64,000 nt of DNA, from assembly GCA_025345505.1 (NCBI GenBank), contig JANVCC010000077.1, forward strand, positions 517,800 to 581,799, given 5' to 3'. The DNA is from Todiramphus chloris collaris (lineage: Eukaryota; Chordata; Aves; Coraciiformes; Alcedinidae). This document shows, piece after piece, positions 47,001-55,157 of the stretch (positions are counted from its first letter, which is position 1; each line of letters starts with the position of its first letter). The notes beneath the pieces are model-generated. The model was not told the origin of the DNA. It searched no databases and saw only the letters and a program-made list of their open reading frames with translations. Position numbers and translations under genes: made by a program.

Positions 47001-50000
47001 TTTTTAACTGCAAGTTAAGCTGTCTCAGTTTGCAACAACTCTTATTTGGCAGGTGGGGTGAAGGCATTTGCCAAAACTATGAGCTGAAAAACACATTACT
47101 CCAAAGGGTTAACACCAAAAGTAAGTTAAAATTAACAGACTGTAAGCACACATTCTTAGCAAAAAAACAAAACAAAACCAAAAGTGTTTTAGAAGGTCAT
47201 AGTAAGTTGCTTTCTCTTACCCATTTCCCGGAGTACTGGAGCACCCTGGAGAATGACTCAGAGAGGTGCTGCCGGCACAAGGACTCTTCTTTGTGGATAA
47301 ATCAAGCACACCGTCTGGAGAGACAAAAGAAAGACTTCAGTTTTTGAAGCAGGATCAGCCACGTTGTCCCTTGACAAAACAAGACTTCTGAACATTTTCC
47401 ATTTTATTTTTATTTTTTATTTAAATAAATTGAGACTTGTATTTATTTGCAGTTTGACTTCAACATAGTCCTCAGAAGTCACAAAGAAAACTGGCAAAAA
47501 TAAAAGCGCATCTGTTACAAGAGCCAGAGAATAAAAGACGACCTACAGATGACAGTTTAGGGTGTAACACACCCCATTGCATAACTAACCCTCAGCAGTC
47601 CCAAAAATGAGACAAACTTAAAATTCCTGAGATATCCCCCCCCCTTAAAGGGGGGGGGGTTTAAAGCAGTATTTGAATTGGGGTTTTTCTTTTTAATCCA
47701 AACCTCTATAGGAAAAGTCATTGAGTACTTCATACTGGAAATTCACTCTGAACTGAACTCACACACACAACTCCTCCTCCTCACCTGGCAGCTAGCTTCA
47801 GCCCTTTTTCCACACCTCCACTGGGTCCCTACTGGCAAAGCTGCTGCCTTCCCTTCTCTATTGTTTACTCCCCCTCTTCTTCCATGTACCAAATTGTTTT
47901 CCCTGCTAGACTGCTTCATCCATCCTCACTAATGGACCTCCCTTACACTCACCCATGGTCCTCTGCAAGCCCTTACGTAAACTCTGCATTTCCAGGCAAC
48001 GGAAAAGGGAGCGCTTTTTGCTAGAAAAGCCTTGCTCCCACTGCACTGAAACAACTTGCAATTCTGGTCATTTTAACGAGGGCAACATTGACACAGAAGC
48101 ATTGCAGCCATATGAAATTCCTGGAAACTTTGAAACAAAGAATTTATGAGGCAAAGATAAATGAAACATGTTGGCAAGGTAAACCAGAGGCATTTCAGAA
48201 CTCCTCGCTCATTCCATCTAACCAAGTAAATACAACCCAACACAAGAACAATGCAAGATAGATTTCAGATGGCTTAAAGTTCTCATTTGACATATGGAGA
48301 AAACACGCAATAAACAGTGAACTAGAATTAACTTACAGAAAGCTGTTCCACCCACTGCATTTGGGAACATACCATACCCCAAACTTAAGCAAGCAGAGAA
48401 TTCAATCTTCCTTTTGAACAACACTGATGAAGCCACAAGCTACAGAGACTGGATCAAGTAGCACCTCCTTTACAAGAAGCTATACTAAACAGCATGAGCT
48501 GCTGCCAGAGGCACTTGCATCCATGATTCCTTCATCAGAAGGAATTTTGTGATTAGATTGTGACCTAGATAGATAGATTGTGACCTAGCAATCTCTGAGG
48601 GCAAACAGGGCCAGCCTCATACCCCACAGAGAAGTTTCCAGCTAGCTGGGTTCCCCTCAACCCACCAGAACAGAAATACAGCAAGAAGCACCACCGTAAG
48701 TCTTTTGCAAGTCTCTCGAGTCTCTCAATCAGAAGTTTGGCAAAACCTCTCCCCAATTTACACTTAATGTAATTGGGAAAAACAAAACAAAAAGCATCAG
48801 CAAACAGATTACTGTAAGTTAATATGCACATGTTCTAATTCCATAACAAGTGCTATGAACGTTATACATTATCTTACAGCCTTTTTGTCACATTGCAGCT
48901 AAAGAAGTTTGTGTACCTGCTTTCTTCTTCATCATCCAATCCTCTAATTAAAAAAACCAAACAACAACCAACCCACAAAACCCAAACAAAAAAAAGCCAA
49001 AAGCAAACCTGATTCTCTCCCTCTCAGTGAAAGTCTTCACAATGAGAACACTAACATAATACAAAAGATACTTGTGAAATACATTTCTAATAAAATCAGC
49101 TAGAAACAAATGCTACCAGCCAAAAGTACAGGTTCACACTTTGAGACAGACACCATCCAACCTCCCATTGCAGCTTGGTAACTCAAGTGTGGCACCAATT
49201 TTCAGCAAGTGCTCCGCGTGCAGTAACTTTCCAGACGCTCAAGCTGCATATTGTTGGACACACAAAGTGAACCTTTTTACAAAAGGCTTCATAAGCCCAA
49301 GTTCAAAGTATAAAGGGATACCTACCATTCTGTATTAGCTAGCAAAAGCCTTTTCTTCTTTTTTTAAAGCACCTTTTCCACTTGAGAATGGACAGCTTAC
49401 TTTGGTAGAATTATTTCAGACACTGACACTACTCTGAAGAAGGGTAAAGGGGTTAATTTTAACCCTATCAGTAGGATAGGCTTATGATGACCTCCAGTCA
49501 AGTTTCAGGAAAAAACCCCAAACATTCACATGTTGTAATCACTCACACAATTTGCTTGTTAAAAATGTTTTTGATGGAAAGCAAGGTTTGCAAATTGAAA
49601 CAAGCTCTGCAACACTGTTACAAAGTATTCAATCTGGGCTCCAGGGAACAAATCTATTTTTAAGGTAGAAGAGAGGTGTTTCTTTCAAGTGCATAAACCT
49701 GCAAGTTTTGTACAGTTCATGGGTATCCATTTTACAGTCTTCACAAAGCAATCTCTCGCAGACTTTTAGAAGATACTGTTAGCACACTATGACCAGAAAG
49801 AAAATAAACTACTCCTTCAGTCAGACCGGGTACTAACCTTCAGAAAGGAGGCAACATGATGGTTTTCATGACCATGTAAAAACCTTGCTTTATCATCAGT
49901 AACTTGTCTTGTCAGACAGCATACAGTCCATTTTGGCAGACTGTTTCTCGCAGCTTGTCCCCAGAGTTTGGAGCATCCCCATCCCCTTTGCCCTTTTTCA

Positions 50001-53000
50001 GAAAACTTGCTCATGTCTATGTGCCTACGTGCTTTCACAAAGTCTCCCCTCTCACAGCCATACCTACTATGATACTGTAAAAACATTCACCACTTTCCCA
50101 TTTTACATAAAAGTGGAAACTTCTAATTGTCTGGTTATGCAACAAGGATGCCATCAATGGATTGCTGTAGGATGCAAGACACTGAGAAGAGTCCTACCTT
50201 GTTCACTAGGTTCTGACTGAGACTTTCTGACAGTAAGGTCCAGAGGTGAGTCTTGGTCAGCCATGAGAAGTTTGCTGAGCACAGGGTTCTGAGCAGTTGC
50301 AGCCGTGGGAGAGGAGGCGACCAGAGATGCTTTCAGCAGGCTTTGGTTCTTTGTGCTATTGGGCTGGCTGGAGTCCTGAGTAGAGCTATTTTTTGAGGTA
50401 TATTCAGCAGCAAACTGTCGGATCATTCGCTGCATGATCTCACGGGCCACTAGGGGAATATTGGGGTCAGAGACCCCAGGACTGTCTGTAAATATTAGAG
50501 AGTGGTTTTTTTTAAAGGAAGAACTTTAAGTAAAACAGCTTTTATATTAAGTCATTGTTGATTAAAAAAAAAAGAACCAAAAACGCCACACACACACGGT
50601 GAAAAAAAAAAAAAAAAAAAGAAAGAGCCAAAGACAAGTAGTTTTTCTAGAAAATGTACTTTCGTCTTAGAATACTTGAACAAGAACCATTGCTGATTCT
50701 GGTATAACCCTCCAAAAATAACAATTGCCTGACAGAAATACACAATCTCATCTTTTGTTTTCAAATATAGATACATTTAACCAGAACTTTAACATTTGTG
50801 GAAATGGAAAGGAGATCTAGACCCATGAAGAAGAGTACCACGTGATGAAACTCATTCCAAAAAAACTGAACAGGTTAAGTCAGTGGAAGAATAGAGTAAC
50901 TTACCTGCAGCTACAGAAGGGGAGCAGGGGGAACAGATTTGCAGCAGTCCCCAACAAATTTACTGGGAAATGAAGCCCTACAGTTCTGATTCTTCAAAAT
51001 AACCCACATGAAGATCAAATGTTCAAGTGTCTTCCATCCCATTCTATCTATTCCTTTTCATTTTTTTTTAAAACGTGTTTATAATCAATGCAGTACCAGG
51101 TATTACCCAAAGAGCTTTCACATAGACAGAAAGACAGAATGTGAAAGTAATTCTATTTCTAGAAGAGACGATAAATCTATTAATAAGGAATGTGAACTGG
51201 AACAGGTAGACATTCCAACGTAGTCACGTAAAATAGTGCATAAATACAGCTATCTGGGGATGTGAGCAACCCAAAAATATATGGAGGGGTGGGGGAAAAA
51301 AACCTGCTATTTTACATTAGCAGTACTTTGTGATGTCAAAGCAAATCTGTAACTTCTAAATCACAAAAGCTAAATCCTATCACTCCACCTCAAATACCAC
51401 TTCTGTTCTCTAAATCAGGTTTAAAACAACAAAAAAAGAAAAAACCCAAAAATGACCGTAACAAAATACAAAAAAAATCCCAAACACCAAAAACAAAACA
51501 CAACCAAAAAACCACAAACACCAATAACAGCTCCAGAAATAGCTCAGACAGTTTTATTTTCTATTTCTAAGAAACATTCAGAGAAAATTGTGCTGTAGAA
51601 GACCAAACAAATCTTTAAAAGCAGCTCTCAGAACAATAGTAAAGTGTTCATTTCCTCTTTAAAAAAATTTCCCAGGTTGAAAGGCCATCTATGGAGATTG
51701 AACTATTAGAAGCATTATCAAAATCTTGTGTGGGACATTTCAGTATTAGATTGGGATTTTACCACCATTTTTTCAAAAATGCATCAATCCAACAAACCAG
51801 CTTTAGTGTGTCTATCAAGGATGACTGACATGAAGGTTCAAGCATGTAGCTGCCCACAAACTACAAATCAGCAGTAAGCAGCTGATGTGGTTCTTGACAG
51901 AAAACCCTACTGAGCTTTAAATTCTTAATCAAGCCCAATTTCCTAAGATTTTACGCAGCCAATAGGTGTATTCTTATAGGGTACAGTAGCTGCAAACTTT
52001 TAAGATGTTTATGTAAATAACCATTTTCTCATAAAAATCTACAGTATGTTTTCCTGTTGCTAAGGACAAGACACTAGAGTTCTAAGAGATCACCAAGAGA
52101 TGAGCCAAACTTAATTTTAGGTACATTTACATTCCCACTTTCTCCCCAGATGGTCCACAGTGACACAAGCCTGGAAAAGCACAGAGGCTTTTTCTGATAT
52201 GGTGACATTGCTTCCATTTTCTAGGCTCTCTACTGTAACCTGCTGAAGGACATATGAAAGGGTCTAGAAAAGCCCAGAGGGACACAAGATGATGACATGG
52301 CCACACTGATGCCAACTATTTGGGACATGCTTGTAGTGTATACATGTAGGGCTGTCATGAAGGCAGAGTTCTATGGCACCTGTGTTTTCTGAAGAAGAAT
52401 CATGCCTTTACGGTGCACCCATGTTCATAGGGACACTCAGCAACGCTGAACATATCTCCAAATACAGGGAGAAAATACTACATGTGCCTACCTCCATGCA
52501 TCTTTGTAATCTGCAACTTCAAAGAATCAGCACAGAGTGACTACTGTGAGTTTTTAAGTGCTGCTCGAGATCAACTCTCTAATTCAAGACAGAAAACTCA
52601 GTTTTCAGCCAGAAGTCACCCCACACATTAAAGACTTCTTGCTTAATATAAAGCCTGAATGCTAAGGATTAAAACTGTTACAGGCAAGTGCAAAGTACTT
52701 GCTGTTGCCTCTGCAGCATCTCTTGAAATCAACTAGATGTTTGACTCCAAGTGTCTAGGCTTTTTGAAAACAAAACCCCAAAGCTAACTAAAACAGTGAT
52801 TCTCCAAGAAAAATACAGCAAATGTGTATCAGCTATAAATAGCCTAAAGCAGTATTCCTGAGCTTTAAAATCTTAGCAGGTTTTGTGCATCTTATCTACA
52901 CTGAAATCTTAGAAGGGCAGTATCAAACAAAAAAACAAACTTCCTTAAGCCTTCAAAAGGAGGTCCTGTCCTGCTACAATGGGTAACAGAAACTAGGTAC

Positions 53001-55157
53001 TACCTTTCTGCTTTTTTATTTGAAAGAAGCATTACTGAGTCAGAACGCCGTGGCACAAAGCAGAGAGGAAGTACGTAAGATTAAAGGACAGTAAACCTGT
53101 TCAGATAGTTTGTGATCCTGCTAATTACCTATGATTGTTAAGTGCGTGAGAGCATGTCCTTGACATGCAACAGGCATCTGTTAGCAGAACATCTGCATTT
53201 TCTCTGATCTGCTTGGGCTATAAATTACGAGTCTCGAATATTACTGGCAGTGAGGATGGAAAGACAAAGAAAGAACTGATCACTGGCATGAAACCAGGAG
53301 AGTCAAGCATCTCTGAGCAATGCAGGAGTGTCAGAGTTCTGCCATTGGTTGTGTCCTGCTTGGCATAATAGTGCCTGGGGAATCTTATGGCAGTGGCATG
53401 AGTTAGAATAATGTTTCAAGCCATCTAAATACAGCCAAGCTTGACAACAATGCATTAAGGATTCAGAGCTGACTTCCTGCTGGGCTTCTTTCCCTCCCTT
53501 CCCCTTATTACTCTTGCACCAAACACAGCTCTGCCAGAGGCAGGAAAGCAAGAGTGTACTAAAAAAAATTCTCAAAGATGCTTAGACACCTGAAGTGATT
53601 TCATTACCTTCATTCTGTGTATCTGCCCATGGACAGTGTTCAAGTCCTCGTTAGCACACTGCAATACCTGCCAATAGTGTTCCAACAACTAAGGAAGCAG
53701 GCATGTCTCCTTTGACACGGACACAGACCATACATAAAGATTTATGCAGAATGTTAAAAGGGATTAAGTCTTCAATAAACAATTTGGTAGTGATAGAACT
53801 GTACTTTTTTTAACCCCTCTACCCAGAAAAGTAATATGGAAAAAAGTATATTTTCTCTGGATTTTTGTTTTATTAAATCCCTTCTGGATTTATAGAGAGA
53901 TAGGATACACCTAAAAGCAAGAGGAAGCCTTAACCTTAAAATAAACCAAACCAAAATAAAACAAAACCACTGGAAATGAAGATTTGGAATAAAAGCATTA
54001 TCTGAACCATCAGTAGTAATGAATTAACTATCCCTCCTACCATCCTACATGCTTCCATACCTTATGGAACACAACATAATGTACAGTTTGTATTTATTCA
54101 TATGAGTCATAAAGGAAAGGCTAAGATACCGTTATCTACTTGAAACACCTTTAAATATTTTGGTTGCTGATAGGAAGGGCTGAGGACTGGCTACAGCAAT
54201 TTCTAATTTGTTAAACTGAAGCCTTGCATTGTCACCTAGCAGAGAGGTTGAAATTACTGATTTGGCAGATTTTCTCACACATGGGTTGGACTGATAAGTA
54301 CAATATACTTTCCTTCAGGATGCATTTGGAAGCAACCTCTGGATTCCCATTTCTCAGACTGCTAAAAACCAGTAAAATGAGTTTTGTGCCTTCCTAAGAG
54401 GACATAACTAACAGACACAACTCTCCAGAATAGATTTAGAGGATTTTCTAGCACTGAGCTACTGTTATTGTTCTTGGCATATTCTACAGAACTGATTCTC
54501 CAGTTCTTCTGCTGATCACGTTCTAAATTCTCCACATAGCCCCCTTAGCTCTATTCCAACAATATTTGATGCTGTGGATTGCTGGGGGTGTGTAATCACT
54601 ACAGACCACAGGGAGAAGACTGCTGACCTTTAAGAAAAACTGCGTTAGTACAGATCCCCTTAAAATTAAAAATAAATACCCACTGCCACTTGCCCCGCCT
54701 TCCAAACAGCCTGCTCACCTAAACATGTGTTTCAGGGGAGCAGTTCTGCTGTATAAGGACTCACTCCTCCAAAAGTGCAAAACATCAGTGCTCCCCACCA
54801 AGAGATCTGTTTCAGAGTTAAGTATGTTATGCCCTCTGCCTCTGTCCCAAGCTCACACTGTTGTACTCCTACGTTATTTGAGTCAAATTTTTACTCTTGA
54901 TTTATAGAACTGAAAAATATTGAACATAATGACAACTTGAACATCAGATCTTCAATATCTGCATTGCATGCAAAAAGACCAGCAAGAGATACCATTTCCA
55001 TCACAATACCCCATCAAAACCAACCTTTTCTGTAAAAGACTGCATTGAGGAACTCTTCCGCTTGCTTTTCAAAACGAATGATTTTTGCTTGCTCTTGTCT
55101 AAGCAGAGCTTCTTGTCCAGCTTCCGAGGCTGGCTCATCCAGACTGACTAAGTGTTC
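15518..55157 (-). CDS. LCOR: LCOR locus: corepressor LCOR and PRC2 accessory isoform PALI1, alternative last exons
   Basis: Ligand-dependent nuclear receptor corepressor locus on the minus strand. Shared exons are 55157-55025, 50485-50198 and 47314-47221. Classical LCOR then uses 44321-43352, and PALI1 uses 20036-15518. All junctions are GT-AG and phase-compatible. The reading frame is already open at the start of exon 55157-55025, so translation begins further upstream, beyond 64000. An internal Met (MQRM, in exon 50485-50198) would give 434 aa (LCOR) or 1617 aa (PALI1). The 434 aa form matches the roughly 433 aa of the commonly listed human protein. LCOR represses through CtBP and HDACs at ligand-bound nuclear receptors; PALI1 binds PRC2. 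These roles are family knowledge; the exon structure is read directly from the sequence. Confidence 0.95.
16430..17110 (-). other. LCOR: PALI1 conserved block containing the likely PRC2-interacting region
   Basis: This part of the PALI1 exon encodes the densest conserved text: KFMEWCAEEENQELI, NAQYMKVQKGWIQLEKE, LKEIWKSKKRTRKSRG, LSPVQMLFMKAFKLSDIC, WFLETTETRSLVIVKKLNTR and LQAERLKKHLKKF. KFMEW falls at about residue 1148 counted from the internal Met, inside the span reported for the human PRC2-interacting region (about 1058-1329). The human lysines methylated by PRC2 should lie in or near this block, but I cannot assign them without an alignment. Confidence 0.7.
17777..17800 (-). other. LCOR: Basic cluster KKRKKGRR in PALI1, likely nuclear localisation signal
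   Basis: Eight basic or glycine codons at exon residues about 746-753, followed by VLVASDRRLRS. The cluster stands out from the acidic, serine-rich surroundings and fits a nuclear localisation signal. Confidence 0.6.
22216..22226 (-). promoter_or_regulatory. TATA-box-like element upstream of the PALI1 exon (speculative)
   Basis: The plus strand reads CCTTTATAAGG. On the LCOR sense strand this is TTATAAAGG, a good TATA box, in GC-rich surroundings. About 35-50 nt downstream on that strand is an ATG, and at about 22160 there is a strong donor (CAG|GTGAGG). The element is nearly palindromic, so direction is uncertain. No transcript evidence can be seen. Confidence 0.25.
24840..24880 (+). repeat. 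41-nt pure polypurine tract
   Basis: Only G and A occur from 24840 to 24880 (G-rich, then GGAAGAGAGGAAGAAAG-like). Such tracts can form triplex DNA and often mutate by slippage. It is intronic in LCOR. Confidence 0.75.
27700..27830 (-). mobile_element. CR1 LINE fragment (3' end)
   Basis: The plus strand begins TCATAGAATGGTTTGGGTTGG and continues through CCATGGGCAGGGACACCTTCC and GACCAGGTTGCTCAAAGCCCC. This is the reverse complement of the familiar avian CR1 3' end. It diverges from CR1 after about 27825. The copy is a 5'-truncated relic and has lost several bases after GGAAGGGA. Confidence 0.85.
34647..34652 (-). promoter_or_regulatory. LCOR: Poly(A) signal AATAAA, likely end of classical LCOR mRNA
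   Basis: TTTATT on plus is AATAAA on the LCOR sense strand (context CTAATAAATTTTG). The next 50 nt of sense strand contain TTGTTGTG and CTGTTGTTTCTAGTGTGC, a GU-rich downstream element. This is the best-formed signal in the 34-43 kb region. Confidence 0.6.
35372..35392 (-). other. GC-only hairpin within the LCOR 3'UTR
   Basis: CCCCGCG at 35372-35378 pairs perfectly with CGCGGGG at 35386-35392 around a 7-nt loop (AGCGCAG). The surrounding UTR is AT-rich and CpG-poor, so the element stands out. Confidence 0.6.
35830..35903. repeat. AT-rich TATATA/TATAATA low-complexity repeat
   Basis: About 74 nt consisting almost only of A and T, with TATATAC, TATATGTATATAATATAA and ATTATATAATATAC blocks, partly self-complementary. 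It lies within the putative LCOR 3'UTR. Confidence 0.8.
36971..36994. repeat. (TA)n(CA)n microsatellite
   Basis: GTATATATATATATACACACACAC, a compound dinucleotide repeat in the putative LCOR 3'UTR. Confidence 0.85.
42269..42304 (-). repeat. Long interrupted T-tract (A-rich on the LCOR strand)
   Basis: About 36 nt of T interrupted by two C. In the LCOR transcript it would be an internal A-rich stretch, a likely false priming site in oligo-dT cDNA or 3'-end data. Confidence 0.8.
43352..44321 (-). CDS. LCOR: Classical LCOR last exon: pipsqueak-type helix-turn-helix domain
   Basis: The exon begins after an ATTAG acceptor with the base that completes a Gly codon, then RPGRPSQHHPEGLQSGDGVP, and runs 322 codons to TAG (43352-43354). 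It is almost identical to mammalian LCOR throughout. RKKRGRYR (43613-43636; residues 341-348 from the internal Met) is the basic nuclear localisation/DNA-contact region. It is followed by the HTH (QYNSEILEEAISVVMSGKMS, VSKAQSIYGIPHSTLEYKVK) and a tail ending NELKDE. The HTH is the psq family fold that binds DNA. Selection of this exon ends the transcript before the PALI1 exon is reached. Confidence 0.98.
43469..43630 (-). other. LCOR: HTH psq DNA-binding domain of LCOR
   Basis: Encodes KRGRYRQYNSEILEEAI through GIPHSTLEYKVKERLGTL, with the spacing of a pipsqueak helix-turn-helix. The recognition-helix segment IPHSTLEYKVKER matches vertebrate LCOR and LCORL. This domain is absent from PALI1. 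Confidence 0.93.
44322..47220 (-). other. LCOR: LCOR intron before the HTH exon
   Basis: GT-AG intron between the second CtBP-motif exon and the HTH exon. It holds a compound TA/CA repeat at 44994-45050 and A/C-rich low-complexity sequence at about 46570-46650. No exon or RNA gene was recognised. Confidence 0.8.
44994..45050. repeat. Compound (TA)n(CA)n microsatellite
   Basis: GTGTATATATATACACAAG is followed by TATATATATACACACACACA and CGTATATACACATG. It is intronic in LCOR and likely polymorphic. Confidence 0.85.
47221..47314 (-). CDS. LCOR: LCOR shared exon: second CtBP motif; splice branch point for the two isoforms
   Basis: A 94-nt exon reading DGVLDLSTKKSPCAGSTSLS then HSPGCSSTPGN and two bases of a Gly codon, between a CTCCAG acceptor and a GG|GTAAGAG donor. 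VLDLST (47292-47309) is the second CtBP-binding motif of LCOR. It ends in phase 2, and both the HTH exon (first base G) and the PALI1 exon (first base T) restore Gly. This is therefore the common donor for the isoform choice. Confidence 0.96.
47315..50197 (-). other. LCOR: LCOR intron between the NR-box exon and the second CtBP-motif exon
   Basis: GT-AG intron with no coding content recognised. It contains a C9-TTAAA-G10 palindrome at 47636-47659, a duplicated GATTGTGACCTAG at about 48556-48590, and A/C-rich sequence at about 48950-49010. Confidence 0.8.
47636..47659. repeat. C9-TTAAA-G10 palindrome
   Basis: Nine C are followed by TTAAA and ten G, a perfect 9-bp GC-only inverted repeat able to form a very stable hairpin. 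It is intronic. Assembly of such homopolymers should be treated with care. Confidence 0.8.
50198..50485 (-). CDS. LCOR: LCOR shared exon: nuclear-receptor box and first CtBP motif
   Basis: A 288-nt exon reading DSPGVSDPNIPLVAREIMQR then MIRQFAAEYTSKNSSTQDSS and onward to KSQSEPSEQ, with an ATTTACAG acceptor and an AAG|GTAGGA donor. The LxxLL nuclear-receptor box LSKLL is at 50265-50279 (residues 53-57 from the internal Met, the same numbers as in human). The CtBP motif PLDLTV is at 50229-50246. The frame is open through the acceptor side, so the internal MQRM start is probably used only by shorter transcripts. Confidence 0.97.
50229..50246 (-). other. LCOR: CtBP-binding motif PLDLTV
   Basis: PLDLTV lies directly after MADQDS, twelve nucleotides downstream of the nuclear-receptor box region on the sense strand. 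It is the first of the two CtBP motifs known for LCOR; the second is VLDLST at 47292-47309. Confidence 0.9.
50265..50279 (-). other. LCOR: LxxLL nuclear-receptor box (LSKLL)
   Basis: The LSKLL codons lie in the context NPVLSKLLMADQD. In LCOR this motif contacts the ligand-bound AF-2 surface of nuclear receptors. It is shared by the LCOR and PALI1 products. Confidence 0.93.
50486..55024 (-). other. LCOR: LCOR intron with low-complexity sequence only
   Basis: GT-AG intron. It contains an A19 run with an adjacent (CA)n at 50585-50620 and an A/C-rich block at about 51424-51530. No exon, RNA gene or transposon was recognised in the rest. Confidence 0.75.
50585..50620. repeat. (CA)n followed by A19
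   Basis: CCACACACACACGGTG followed by nineteen A. Simple sequence close to the acceptor side of exon 50198-50485; on the LCOR strand it reads T19 then (TG)n, about 100 nt before the acceptor. Confidence 0.8.
55025..55157 (-). CDS. LCOR: LCOR upstream shared exon: N-terminal LCOR/LCORL-family segment
   Basis: A 133-nt exon reading EHLVSLDEPASEAGQEALLR then QEQAKIIRFEKQAEEFLNAV and FYRK plus the first base of Asp. The acceptor is CTTTGCAG and the donor AAAAG|GTTGG. The segment belongs to the longer N-terminus shared by LCOR and LCORL and joins in frame with DSPGVSDPNIP of the next exon. It is not marked by a long open frame and was found by reading through the splice sites. It enters in phase 0, so an upstream coding exon is required. 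Confidence 0.9.

Noticed and set aside
46565-51530. A/C-rich low-complexity blocks on the plus strand, considered as transcription-linked strand asymmetry
   Set aside because: T/G-rich blocks also occur on the same strand (about 26600, 40833-40876, 58060-58140), so a consistent bias cannot be claimed by eye.
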